A stretch of DNA of 64,000 bases from DASYTH01 sp035762905 (lineage in GTDB: Bacteria > Actinomycetota > Actinomycetes > Mycobacteriales > Pseudonocardiaceae), in the NCBI RefSeq assembly GCF_035762905.1, contig NZ_DASUCC010000131.1:89488-153487 (forward strand). The letters are read 5' to 3'. How positions within the stretch are numbered: position 1 is the first letter of the stretch; every line of letters begins with the position of its first letter. The notes under the pieces are model-generated. The model was not told where the DNA came from and made no database searches. It saw only the letters and a program-made list of their open reading frames with translations. The position numbers were made by a program, and so were the translations under genes. Of the stretch, positions 1 through 7,848 are shown in pieces.

Positions 1-2
1 TT

Positions 3-539
3 TCTGCGGCCGGCGGCCGGGCCGTGGTGATGACCTACTGGAACCCGGTGCACCGCTACGGCGTCGAGGCGTTCGCCCGGGACCTGGCGGCGGCCGGCGG
101 GCTGGGCATGATCACCCCGGACCTGATCCCGGACGAAGGCCCGGACTGGCTGGCCGCCTCCGATGCGCACGGGCTGGACCGGATCTACCTGGTCGCGCCG
201 TCGTCCACCGAGGAGCGGATCGTCCGGACCGTGGCGGCCGCCTCGGGCTTCGTGTACGCGGCCGCGGTGATGGGCGTCACCGGGGCGCGGGACGCGGTCG
301 GGAGCGCCGCCGCCGGGCTGGTGGAGCGGACCCGCAAGCACACCTCGCTCCCGGTCGGCGTGGGGCTCGGGGTGCGGTCCGGGGAGCAGGCGGCCGAGGT
401 GGCCGGGTTCGCCGACGCGGTCATCGTGGGGTCGGCGCTGGTGACCCGGGCCGCCGAGGGGATCGAAGCGGTTCGGTCACTCACCGTTGAACTCGCCGCG
501 GGGGTGCGCCGGCCCACCGTGGGGCTCTCCGTGTCGTGA
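3..539 (+). CDS. trpA: Tryptophan synthase alpha chain, 5'-truncated by the window edge
   Basis: This is the C-terminal two thirds (about 178 residues) of tryptophan synthase alpha, which cleaves indole-3-glycerol phosphate to indole and glyceraldehyde-3-phosphate and passes indole to TrpB in the cytoplasm. The reading frame is already open at base 3, so the true start lies upstream. Recognisable family blocks are VMTYWNPV, the loop LITPDLIPDE-like segment (here MITPDLIPDE), FVYAAAVMGVTG and the phosphate-binding stretch VGVGLGVRSGEQAAEVAGFADAVIVGSA near the end, split here by position rather than quoted further. lgt follows 36 bp downstream on the same strand, the usual actinobacterial trpA-lgt order, which supports the call. 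Confidence 0.95.
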   Translation, partial: SAAGGRAVVMTYWNPVHRYGVEAFARDLAAAGGLGMITPDLIPDEGPDWLAASDAHGLDRIYLVAPSSTEERIVRTVAAASGFVYAAAVMGVTGARDAVGSAAAGLVERTRKHTSLPVGVGLGVRSGEQAAEVAGFADAVIVGSALVTRAAEGIEAVRSLTVELAAGVRRPTVGLSVS

Positions 540-575
540 ACCCCGGTCGCGGATGGGCTTGAGTCGCCCATTACG

Positions 576-1715
576 GTGAGCGCCGTGCTGACTGCCTCGA
601 GTGCCTTGCTGGCCAGCTTCCCGAGCCCCGACCGGGGCGTGTGGCATATCGGCCCGATCCCGATCCGTGCTTACGCGCTGTGCATCATCGCCGGCATCAT
701 CGTGGCGATCTGGTGGACCGAGCGCCGATTCGTCGCGCGCGGCGGGCAGCCCGGGACCGTGATCGACGTGGCCGTGTTCGCGGTGCCGTTCGGCCTGATC
801 GGCGGCCGGCTCTACCACGTCGCCACGGACTACGACCGGTACTTCGGGCCGGGCCGCAACCCGATCGACGCGTTCAAGATCTGGGACGGCGGGCTGGGCA
901 TCTGGGGGGCGATCGCGCTCGGCGCCGTGGGTGCCTGGATCGGCTGCCGGCGCCGCGGGGTGCCGCTGCCGGCGCTGGCCGACGCGGCGGCGCCGGGCAT
1001 CGTGGTGGCGCAGGCCATCGGACGGCTCGGCAACTACTTCAACCAGGAACTCTTCGGCGGCGACACCACCCTGCCGTGGGGCCTGGAGATCTACCGCCGG
1101 GTGAACGAGCAGGGTGATCTCGACCCGCTCGGCGGCGTGGCGATCAGCAACATCCCCGAGCGCATCGTCCACCCGACGTTCCTCTACGAACTGCTGTGGG
1201 ACCTCGCGGTGGCCGCCCTGGTGGTGTGGGCCGACCGCAAGTTCCGCCTCGGGCACGGCCGCGCGTTCGCGCTCTACGTCGCCGGCTACACCGCCGGCCG
1301 GTTCTGGATCGAGCTGATGCGCACCGACCCGGCCAAGGACATCCTCGGCATGCGGGTCAACGCCTGGGTCTCGATCATCCTGTTCATCGGCGCCGTCGCC
1401 TACTTCGTCTGGGCCCGCAAACTCGGCCCGCGCGAGGACCTCGCCGCCCTCACTGCCCCACCCACCGAGGACACCGAGCCCGCCGCCGCCGACGACGCCG
1501 ACGAGGCGGACAAGCCGGCCGGCGACACGGCCTCCGACACCGAGCCGGACCAGACCGAGCCCGACAAGACCGAGCCGGAAGAGTCGGAGCCGAAGTCGGA
1601 GTCGGAGTCGGAGCGGACCCCGGTCGCCGAGGCCGAGGAGGAACCGGCCAACGTCCCCGCCGGCAAGCCCGCCGACGCCGGCGACGACAAGCCCACCGAA
1701 GACCCCAAGCCGTAA
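576..1715 (+). CDS. lgt: Prolipoprotein diacylglyceryl transferase
   Basis: Lgt moves a diacylglyceryl group from phosphatidylglycerol onto the lipobox cysteine of prelipoproteins at the cytoplasmic membrane. The 379-residue product has several hydrophobic segments and the family signature GRLGNYFNQELFG at about residues 148-160, followed by HPTFLYELLWDL. The start is the GTG at 576. The first ~290 residues match a normal Lgt. The last ~90 are a low-complexity tail rich in Glu, Asp, Pro, Thr and Lys, common in actinobacterial Lgt and probably a disordered cytoplasmic extension. It probably shares transcription with trpA. Lipoprotein clients are present in this window (substrate-binding proteins at 5799-6764 and 11066-12355). 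Confidence 0.95.
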   Translation: MSAVLTASSALLASFPSPDRGVWHIGPIPIRAYALCIIAGIIVAIWWTERRFVARGGQPGTVIDVAVFAVPFGLIGGRLYHVATDYDRYFGPGRNPIDAFKIWDGGLGIWGAIALGAVGAWIGCRRRGVPLPALADAAAPGIVVAQAIGRLGNYFNQELFGGDTTLPWGLEIYRRVNEQGDLDPLGGVAISNIPERIVHPTFLYELLWDLAVAALVVWADRKFRLGHGRAFALYVAGYTAGRFWIELMRTDPAKDILGMRVNAWVSIILFIGAVAYFVWARKLGPREDLAALTAPPTEDTEPAAADDADEADKPAGDTASDTEPDQTEPDKTEPEESEPKSESESERTPVAEAEEEPANVPAGKPADAGDDKPTEDPKP

Positions 1716-1719
1716 CCCG

Positions 1720-1748
1720 GCGCCCGCGCGGCTGCGCCGCGCGGGCGC
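1720..1748 (+). terminator. GC-rich hairpin after lgt
   Basis: A perfect 13-bp stem (gcgcccgcgcggc against gccgcgcgggcgc) with a 3-nt loop begins 5 bp after the lgt stop codon. There is no T-run, as is usual for terminator hairpins in very GC-rich actinobacteria. Confidence 0.6.
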
Positions 1749-1779
1749 GGCGCAGCCGCAGCGCCCGCAGACCGCCCGA

Positions 1780-1973
1780 TGGGCCGACGCTGCTGCCCGG
1801 AGCCGGCGACTCGGCGGTTTCGAGCCGGCGACCCGCTTGCTGTAACTGCCATCTCGGGTGCTCGAGTCGGCAACTCGGCGGTCGCCGAGCAGGCGATTCG
1901 CTTGCTGGAACTGGAAACTCACCGGCCCGGAACGGCAGTTCGGTTGCTGGAGGCGGTGGTTCGCCGAGGTGGG
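1780..1973. repeat. Degenerate intergenic repeats of the 'ggcgactcgg/ttgctggaac' family
   Basis: The non-coding stretch between lgt and the DapB-like gene holds imperfect repeats of ccggcgactcggcggt and of a ggcgattcgcttgctggaac-like unit. The sequence at 1927-1951 (ccggaacgg, two variable bases, gttcggttgctgga) recurs in inverted orientation at 57250-57275, next to the eCIS terminator. This links the site to the mosaic repeats around the eCIS locus. I see no gene here. Confidence 0.55.
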
Positions 1974-3044
1974 TCAGGGGGTTACCAGGCCGCGGCCGGT
2001 GATCAACGGCAGGTCGAGGGCGGTGAGCAGGCCGGGGGGTGCGGCGACGACCGCCGGGATCGCGTTGACCAGGCGCATGGCGGTGGCCTTGAGGCCGGCG
2101 GTGTTGTGGTCGCCGTCGGAGCCGAGCAGGCGCAGGTCCAGGGTGTAGTTGGGTTCGCCGGTGATGGTCACCCGATAGCAGCCGGCGCCGGCCGGTTGCG
2201 GCCAGTCCGGGCCGAGGTCGGGGTGCAGGCGGGTGACGTGTTCGAGGACGCAGACGGCGCGGGCGCCGACCATGCCCCGCACCTCGAAGCGGAGTGCGGC
2301 GGCGGTGCCCGCTTCGATGCGACCGGCGGACACCGGGATCGGGAACGGTGCGGGGAGGCGTTCGTAGGACTCCTCGACCCGGTCCAGGGTCACGCCGAGG
2401 CCGGCGGCGAGCTGGCGCACCACGCTGCCCCAGGCCAGCGACAGTACGCCGGGTTGGAGCAGCAACGGCTTGTCGTCCAAGGGTTTGCCGAAGCCCATGA
2501 TGTCGAACAGCACCTTGGCGTTGTCGTAGGTGCTGTAGTCCAGGATCTCCAGGCAGCGGACCTCGTCGATGCGCTCGCACACCGCGGTGAGGACCAGCGG
2601 GAGCCAGTCGTTGGCGAAACCGGGGTCGACGCCGTTGACCCACAGGGACGCGCCGCCCTCGACGGCGGCGGCGCGCAGCGGGTCGGTCACCGAATCCGGC
2701 ACCACGCCGGCCGGGAACTGGAGGAACACCGGCGAGCTGGACACCACGTTGATCCCGGCACGCAGGAACCGGGCCAGGTCCTCGCACGCCTCCATCAGCC
2801 GGTCGTCGGCCATCGCCGCGTACACCACGCAGTCCGGCCGCAGGGCGATCAGCGCGTCGGCGTCGGCGGTGGCCGCGACACCGAGCGTACGGCCAAGACC
2901 GGCCAGCTCGCCGGCGTCCCGGCCCACCTTGTCCATTGTGGACACCCAGACCCCGGCCAGGGTCAGGTCCGGCCGGGCGTCGATCCCGGCGATCGCGTGC
3001 CGGCCCACGTTTCCGGTGCTCCACTGCACCACCCGGTAGGTCAC
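1974..3044 (-). CDS. DapB-like NAD(P)-dependent dehydrogenase
   Basis: This is a 356-residue cytoplasmic protein with an N-terminal Rossmann-like segment (VVQWSTGNVGRHAIAG at residues ~5-20) and a fold related to dihydrodipicolinate reductase and 2,4-diaminopentanoate dehydrogenase. The central block VNGVDPGFANDWLPL is typical of these amine-dehydrogenase-like relatives. It is not the biosynthetic DapB, which is ~250 residues; the substrate cannot be told from sequence. The start is the GTG at 3044, whose bases overlap the TGA of the upstream SDR gene (GTGA), a sign of translational coupling. The open frame extends much further upstream but only through the SDR gene. It is the last gene of a probable ABC importer-SDR-dehydrogenase unit. 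Confidence 0.8.
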   Translation of the reverse strand: MTYRVVQWSTGNVGRHAIAGIDARPDLTLAGVWVSTMDKVGRDAGELAGLGRTLGVAATADADALIALRPDCVVYAAMADDRLMEACEDLARFLRAGINVVSSSPVFLQFPAGVVPDSVTDPLRAAAVEGGASLWVNGVDPGFANDWLPLVLTAVCERIDEVRCLEILDYSTYDNAKVLFDIMGFGKPLDDKPLLLQPGVLSLAWGSVVRQLAAGLGVTLDRVEESYERLPAPFPIPVSAGRIEAGTAAALRFEVRGMVGARAVCVLEHVTRLHPDLGPDWPQPAGAGCYRVTITGEPNYTLDLRLLGSDGDHNTAGLKATAMRLVNAIPAVVAAPPGLLTALDLPLITGRGLVTP

Positions 3045-3832
3045 GACAGGTCCGGCAGGCCGAGGTCGAGGTTGGGTGCCTGGGTGCCGCCGTCGACCTC
3101 GATCACCTTTCCGGTGACGAAACCGCCGGCGGGGGAGGCGAGCCAGAGCACGGTGGCCGCGATCTCCTCGACGTTTCCGATCCGCCGCAACGGGGTCGCC
3201 TGTTCCATCCGCTGCCGGATCTCGTCGTTGGTGAGCACGATCGACAGCGCCGAGGTGGCCACCGAACCGACCGCGATGGCGTTGACCCGGATCCGCGGCG
3301 CCAGGTCGAACGCGGCCAGCTCGGTGAAGTGCGCGAGCGCCGCCTTCGCCGTGCCGTAGGCCAGAAAGCCGCGCCCGCTGACCCGGCCCATCACCGAGGA
3401 GATGTTGACCACCGCGCCGCCGCCGTGCTCCAGCATGACCGGCACGGCCGCGCGGGTGAGCGCGTGTGCGGTGCCCACGTTGAACCGGAACGCCTCCTCG
3501 AGGAAGTCCGGCTCGGTTTCCAGGAACGGCCGGGGATAGGTGCCGCCGACGTTGTTGACCACGATGTCCAGCCGGCCGAACTCGGCATTGGCAGCGGGCG
3601 CCAGCGCCGCCGCGGCGTCCAGCGACGACAGGTCGGCCGGCACGACCAGCGCGCGCCGCCCGGTTTCGGCGATCCGCTTGGCCACCTCGGCCAGGTCGCT
3701 CTCGGTGCGCGCGGAGATCACCACGTCCGCGCCGGCTTCGGCAAGTGCCACCGCCGTCGCCGCCCCGATCCCGCGCCCGGCGCCGGTCACGACGGCGACT
3801 TTGTCGCTCAACCCGAACAGATCCAGGATCAC
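3041..3832 (-). CDS. Short-chain dehydrogenase/reductase (SDR)
   Basis: A classical SDR of 263 residues. The cofactor motif TGAGRGIG is at residues 16-23, NNVGG at 93-97, the catalytic serine around 145-146 (ISSV), and the YxxxK pair is Tyr159/Lys163 (YGTAK). The C-terminal ITGKVIEVDGG-like segment (here VTGKVIEVDGG) is typical of FabG-like members. It oxidises or reduces an alcohol/ketone with NAD(P)H in the cytoplasm; the substrate is unknown. It begins 20 bp after the ABC ATPase gene and overlaps the DapB-like gene by 4 bp, so it is probably co-transcribed with both. Confidence 0.88.
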   Translation of the reverse strand: MILDLFGLSDKVAVVTGAGRGIGAATAVALAEAGADVVISARTESDLAEVAKRIAETGRRALVVPADLSSLDAAAALAPAANAEFGRLDIVVNNVGGTYPRPFLETEPDFLEEAFRFNVGTAHALTRAAVPVMLEHGGGAVVNISSVMGRVSGRGFLAYGTAKAALAHFTELAAFDLAPRIRVNAIAVGSVATSALSIVLTNDEIRQRMEQATPLRRIGNVEEIAATVLWLASPAGGFVTGKVIEVDGGTQAPNLDLGLPDLS

Positions 3833-3852
3833 GCCGGAAACCGTAACACGTT

Positions 3853-4638
3853 CTATTCGGTCCGGGAGGGGGCGACGACCAGGTGTCCGCGGACCGTGCG
3901 CAGCACCTCCACCTCGGCCGCATAGTGCCGGTGCACCACCGCGCTGGTGAGCACCTCGGCCGGCGTCCCGGCAGCCACCACCCGGCCGCCGTCGAGCAGC
4001 AGCAGCCGGTCGGCGTACTGCGCGGCGAAGGTCAGGTCGTGCAGCGTGCTCACCACCGTCGTGCCGTCCTCCGAGCGCAGCCGGTCGACCAGGTCCAGCA
4101 GCGCCTGGGCGTGGCCGATGTCCAGGCCGGTGGTCGGCTCGTCGAGCAGCAGCAGCCCGGCCTGCTGGGCCAGCACCCGAGCCAGCACCGCGCGTTGCCG
4201 CTCCCCGCCGGAGAGCGTGCGCAGCGCCCGGCCGGCCAGCCCGGACAGGTCCAGCCGGGCCAACACCTGCTCCACGATCTCCAGGTCGGCCCGGCCCTCC
4301 CGAGCCAGCGGACCCAGGTGCGGGGTGCGGCCGAGCAGCACGTAGTCGGTGACGGTCAGGCCCTCGGGCAGCACCGGAACCTGTGGCGCGTAGCCGATCC
4401 GCCTGGCCCGCTCGCGCGCGCCGAGCGCCGCCGCGGGCGCACCGTCGAGCAGGATCTCCCCGGCTCCGCGGACCAGCCCGGCGATCGCCTTGAGCAGGGT
4501 GGACTTGCCGGCCCCGTTCGGTCCGATGACGGCCAGCCAGCCACCCGCCGACACCTCGGCGCTCACCCCGGCGACCACCGGGTCCGCGCCGTACCCGGCG
4601 CTCACGCGGTGCAGCGCAAGCGCGGTCACGGTGTTCAT
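3853..4638 (-). CDS. Siderophore/cobalamin-type ABC importer, ATP-binding protein
   Basis: The ATPase of a FecCDE/BtuCDF-type importer, 261 residues. Walker A GPNGAGKST is at 39-47, the signature LSGGERQ at 142-148, Walker B LLLLDEPT near 162-169 and the switch histidine is His200. It acts on the inner face of the membrane with the permease at 4754-5791 and the lipoprotein at 5799-6764. The ATG, its ribosome-binding site (GGGAG, 6 bp before the ATG) and the first five codons (MNTVT) lie inside a 120-bp repeat (4624-4743) that also forms the start of an unrelated response regulator at 63771. That repeat makes an unusually long 115-bp gap between permease and ATPase genes. Confidence 0.92.
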   Translation of the reverse strand: MNTVTALALHRVSAGYGADPVVAGVSAEVSAGGWLAVIGPNGAGKSTLLKAIAGLVRGAGEILLDGAPAAALGARERARRIGYAPQVPVLPEGLTVTDYVLLGRTPHLGPLAREGRADLEIVEQVLARLDLSGLAGRALRTLSGGERQRAVLARVLAQQAGLLLLDEPTTGLDIGHAQALLDLVDRLRSEDGTTVVSTLHDLTFAAQYADRLLLLDGGRVVAAGTPAEVLTSAVVHRHYAAEVEVLRTVRGHLVVAPSRTE

Positions 4639-4743
4639 GGTTCGCTCCCGCTCGGCCGCTGCTGGTGCCGGCTTCCTTCGTGCGCTGCTCGCCGCTCGTT
4701 CCTCGCGGCTGCGCTGCTCCTCAGTCCAGCCGGCACCGCGGCC
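4624..4743 (-). repeat. 120-bp dispersed repeat, copy 1, carrying an RBS and start codon
   Basis: It is nearly identical to 63757-63876 and to the partial copy at 63886-64000. Read on the minus strand it runs from ggctggactgaggagcagcg, through a purine-rich segment, to a GGGAG ribosome-binding site and the ATGAACACCGTGACC that opens the ABC ATPase gene. The unit has no transposase or obvious terminal inverted repeats. The long open frame through it (residues like RNERRAAHEGSRHQQRPS) is probably not a gene. Confidence 0.85.
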
Positions 4744-4753
4744 TCCCGTCCGC

Positions 4754-5791
4754 TCACGGCAGCCCCCGGCGGTTCATCCGCAGCACCAGGATGAAGAACG
4801 GCGCCCCGGTGAACGCCGTGATCACCCCGATCGGCAGCTCGGCCGGGGCGAACGCGGTCCGCGCGATCTCGTCGGCCGCGATCAGGAACGCGGCGCCGCC
4901 GACCAGCGACAGCGGCACCACCACCCGGTAGCTCGCCCCGGCCAGCAGCCGCATGATGTGCGGCACCACGATGCCGACGAACCCGATCAGCCCGCTCACC
5001 GCGACCGCGGCGGCGGTGGCCAGCGACGCGGCCAGCAACACGACCAGCCGCACCCGGCCCGGCCGCACGCCGAGCGAGGCCGCTTCGGCGTCGCCGACCG
5101 CCAGCACGTCCAGCAGCCGGGCGCACAGGCACAGCACCACCGCCGACAGCGCGATGTAGGGCAGCACCAGCAACACCTCGTGCCAGCCGGACGTGGACAG
5201 CCCGCCGAGCATCCAGGTGTAGACCTGCTCGATCGTGTCGGTGTTGAGCTGCTGGGCGAAGGTCTGCACGGCGGTGAGGAACGCCGCCACCGCGATCCCG
5301 GCCAGCAGCAGCACCGCCGGCCCGCCGCCGGCCGAGCTGCCGAGCAGCCAGGTCAGCCCCACCCCGCCGAGCGCCCCGGCGAACGCGGCCAGCGGCAGCG
5401 GGTCGACCAGCCAGCCGGTGGTCTGCGGCGCGGCGACCACGACCAGGGTGGCCGCCATGCCCGCCCCGGCCCCGGCACCGAGCAGGTACGGGTCGGCAAG
5501 CGGGTTGCGGAACACGCCCTGGAACGCCGATCCGGCCACCGCGAGCGCGGCACCGACCAGCCCGGCAAGCACCACCCGGGGAACCCGGATCTGCCAGACG
5601 ATGGCGGCCTCCTGCGCGGACAGCGGGGAGGTGCCGCCGGTCACCTGGGCGATCAGCTCGCCGGCCACCCGGGTCCAGCCGAGACCGGCGGCCCCGATCA
5701 GCGTCGCGCTGACCATCACCGCGACCAGCACGAGCACCGCCACCGCGAGGGTGACCGGGGCCAGCCGGGTGGGGCGGGTCAGGTTCGCCAC
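4754..5791 (-). CDS. FecCD/BtuC-family ABC importer permease
   Basis: A hydrophobic 345-residue membrane protein of the FecCD family, close to the usual ~330-350 length with about ten predicted membrane segments. Family hallmarks include the coupling region with LIGFVGIVVPHIMRLLAG (residues ~265-282) and GVITAFTGAPFFILVLRMNR near the C terminus. It forms the channel for an iron-siderophore or cobalamin-type ligand handed over by the lipoprotein encoded 7 bp upstream. The tight spacing to that gene shows an operon. Only one permease gene is present, so a homodimeric channel is expected. Confidence 0.92.
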   Translation of the reverse strand: MANLTRPTRLAPVTLAVAVLVLVAVMVSATLIGAAGLGWTRVAGELIAQVTGGTSPLSAQEAAIVWQIRVPRVVLAGLVGAALAVAGSAFQGVFRNPLADPYLLGAGAGAGMAATLVVVAAPQTTGWLVDPLPLAAFAGALGGVGLTWLLGSSAGGGPAVLLLAGIAVAAFLTAVQTFAQQLNTDTIEQVYTWMLGGLSTSGWHEVLLVLPYIALSAVVLCLCARLLDVLAVGDAEAASLGVRPGRVRLVVLLAASLATAAAVAVSGLIGFVGIVVPHIMRLLAGASYRVVVPLSLVGGAAFLIAADEIARTAFAPAELPIGVITAFTGAPFFILVLRMNRRGLP

Positions 5792-5798
5792 CGGTGAC

Positions 5799-6764
5799 TC
5801 AGCCGGCCTTGCCCACCGCCGCCGCGACCGCGCGCACCAACTCCACGATCCGCGGCCCCCAGCGGGAGGCGAGGTCGTCGTCCAGCTCCACCACGTTGCC
5901 GGTGCGCACGGCCTTGATCGTGTCCCAGCCCGGCCGGGCGGCGACCGTGCCGGCGTTCTGCCCGCAGCACCTGGTGTCGGCCAGGAAGATCAGGTCCGGG
6001 TTCGACCGGACCACGTGCTCGGTGGACAGCTTCGGATATCCGCCGGACTCCGCCGTGTCGGCCGGGTCGGCGATGTTGGTCAGCCCGAACAGCCCGTACA
6101 CCTGGCCGATGAACGTCTTCGAGGTCGCGGCGAAGAGCTGGGTGTCCAGCTCGTGGTAGTAGCTCAGCTGTTTGCGGGGCGTCTCCGCGACGATCTTCTC
6201 GATCTCACTTCGGGAGCCGCTGGCCAGCTTCTCGGCCTCGTCGGAGTGTCCGGTCGCCGCGCCGAGCACCTGGAACTGCGCCCAGACGTCCTTGAGGTCG
6301 GCGGGGGCGGGCAGGAACAGCACGGGTGTGTCGAGCTTCGCCATCCCGGCGGCCAGATCGTTGGCGTCGTGCTGGGCGATCACCAGGTCGGGCCCGTAGT
6401 TGGCGATCGCCTCGATGTTCGGGGTCAGGCCGGACAGCGTGGTTTTCGGGGCCTCGGCGGGAAAGTTGGACTGGTCGTCGACGGCGACCACCTGTTTTCC
6501 GGCGCCGACCGCGAACAGCGCCTCGGTGCTGCTTGCCGACAGCGAGATGATCCGCTCGGGCCGGCGCTCGATGGTGATCTGGTTGCCGTCCGGCGTCGGG
6601 ATCCGCACCGGGAAGCCCTGGGAACTCGCGGTGGCGGTCGACCCGCCGGCCGGAGCCGCCGGTTCCTCACGGTTGGCGCAGCCGGCCGTGGCGACGGCCA
6701 GCAGCAACGGAACTACCACGGCGAGGCGTCGCGCGCGCCCGCGCTGGGTGGGGACTGTGGACAA
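5799..6764 (-). CDS. Siderophore/cobalamin-type substrate-binding lipoprotein
   Basis: A BtuF/FepB-type periplasmic-binding lipoprotein of 321 residues. The signal peptide ends in a lipobox (ATAGC, Cys about residue 29), so it would be lipidated by Lgt. The family core starts at RPERIISLSASSTEALFAVGA (residues ~70-90). The start is a TTG at 6764 preceded by AGGTGCAGG. It heads the importer operon (lipoprotein, permease, ATPase, then SDR and DapB-like genes). No cobalamin riboswitch is visible in the 46 bp before it, so cobalamin control by the usual element is not supported; the ligand is undetermined. Confidence 0.9.
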   Translation of the reverse strand: MSTVPTQRGRARRLAVVVPLLLAVATAGCANREEPAAPAGGSTATASSQGFPVRIPTPDGNQITIERRPERIISLSASSTEALFAVGAGKQVVAVDDQSNFPAEAPKTTLSGLTPNIEAIANYGPDLVIAQHDANDLAAGMAKLDTPVLFLPAPADLKDVWAQFQVLGAATGHSDEAEKLASGSRSEIEKIVAETPRKQLSYYHELDTQLFAATSKTFIGQVYGLFGLTNIADPADTAESGGYPKLSTEHVVRSNPDLIFLADTRCCGQNAGTVAARPGWDTIKAVRTGNVVELDDDLASRWGPRIVELVRAVAAAVGKAG

Positions 6765-6810
6765 ACCTGCACCTCACGGTCGTCGGGCTGGCAACCGACG
6801 CTATCACCGG

Positions 6811-7824
6811 CTAGGCGGAGTCCCGCTCGACAAGCTCTGTGGGGAGTACCACGGGTCCGCCGGTGGGGTGGCCGCCGATCTGGATCAGCAGCAGTTCGGT
6901 CATGGTGCGGGCCTGCTCGACGATGGGCTGGCGGATCGTGGTCAGCGCCGGCTCGGTGTGCTGGGCCAGCTCGATGTCGTCGTAGCCGACCACCGCCACG
7001 TCGTCCGGGACGCGGCGACCGGCGGCGCGCAGGGTGCGCAGCGCCCCGACGGCCATCATGTCGTTGGCGGCGAACACGGCGTCCAGGTCGGCCGCCCGGT
7101 CCAGCAGCTCGGCCATGGCCTGCTCGCCGGAGGTGCGGGTGAACCGGCCGTAGGCGACCTGGCCGGCCGCCTGTCCGGCTCTGGCCAGGGCCCGGTGGTA
7201 GCCGGTGAGCCGGTCGGTGGCGGCGGTCATGTCCGGCGGCCCGGCGATCGTGGCGATCCGGGTGCGCCCGGCGGCGACCAGCCGCTCGGTGGCCAGCTGC
7301 CCGCCGCCGACGTTGTCGCTGTCCACGTAGACCAGCCCGGAGATCGGGCGGTCCGGGCGCCCGCCGACCACGGTGGGCACCCCGGCCCGGATCAGGACCT
7401 GCGGCAGCGGGTCGTCGGCGTGCATGGATGCGAGCAACACCCCGTCCACGTGACCGCTGCGCACGTAGTCGGCCAGCCGCTCGTGCTCGGCGTCGTTCTG
7501 CGCGTTGACCAGCACAAGCTGCACGCCGGTGCCGGTCAGCGCCTGGCTGGTGGCGATGATGATGCTGGCCAGGTAGGGGTCGGCGAGCACGGTCGCGTCC
7601 GGTTCGCGCAGCACCAGCGCGATCGAGTCGGTCCGCCGCTTGACCAGGCTGCGCGCCGCCCGGTTGGGCACGTAGCCCAGCTCCGCGATGATGCGGTCGA
7701 CCAGGTCCTTGGCCTCCGGCGACACCCGGGGCGAGCCGTTGATCACCCGGGACACCGTCGCCCTGGACACCCCGGCCGCCGCGGCCACCGTGTCCAGGGT
7801 CGGCTGCTGCCGGTGCTCGGTCAT
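6811..7824 (-). CDS. LacI-family regulator of the beta-glucoside operon
   Basis: A 337-residue LacI/GalR regulator: an N-terminal HTH (TLDTVAAAAGVSRATVSRVINGSP) with the hinge helix, then a periplasmic-binding-like sugar sensor. I chose the ATG at 7824 because AGGTGA lies 7 bp upstream; an earlier in-frame codon at 7842 lacks this. The gene is the last of the SBP-permease-permease-GH1 operon. Perfect and near-perfect TGAGAGCGCTCTCA-type palindromes at 12373-12388 and 13998-14013 are the obvious operators. By analogy with CebR/BglR regulators it would be released by a beta-gluco-oligosaccharide such as laminaribiose or cellobiose; the true inducer is inferred. Confidence 0.93.
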   Translation of the reverse strand: MTEHRQQPTLDTVAAAAGVSRATVSRVINGSPRVSPEAKDLVDRIIAELGYVPNRAARSLVKRRTDSIALVLREPDATVLADPYLASIIIATSQALTGTGVQLVLVNAQNDAEHERLADYVRSGHVDGVLLASMHADDPLPQVLIRAGVPTVVGGRPDRPISGLVYVDSDNVGGGQLATERLVAAGRTRIATIAGPPDMTAATDRLTGYHRALARAGQAAGQVAYGRFTRTSGEQAMAELLDRAADLDAVFAANDMMAVGALRTLRAAGRRVPDDVAVVGYDDIELAQHTEPALTTIRQPIVEQARTMTELLLIQIGGHPTGGPVVLPTELVERDSA

Positions 7825-7848
7825 GCCGCAGTCACCTCGCAAGCTCGC

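Noticed and set aside
6765..6810. Cobalamin riboswitch before the importer lipoprotein gene
   Set aside because: The 46-bp gap is far too short for the ~200-nt element and has no matching box.
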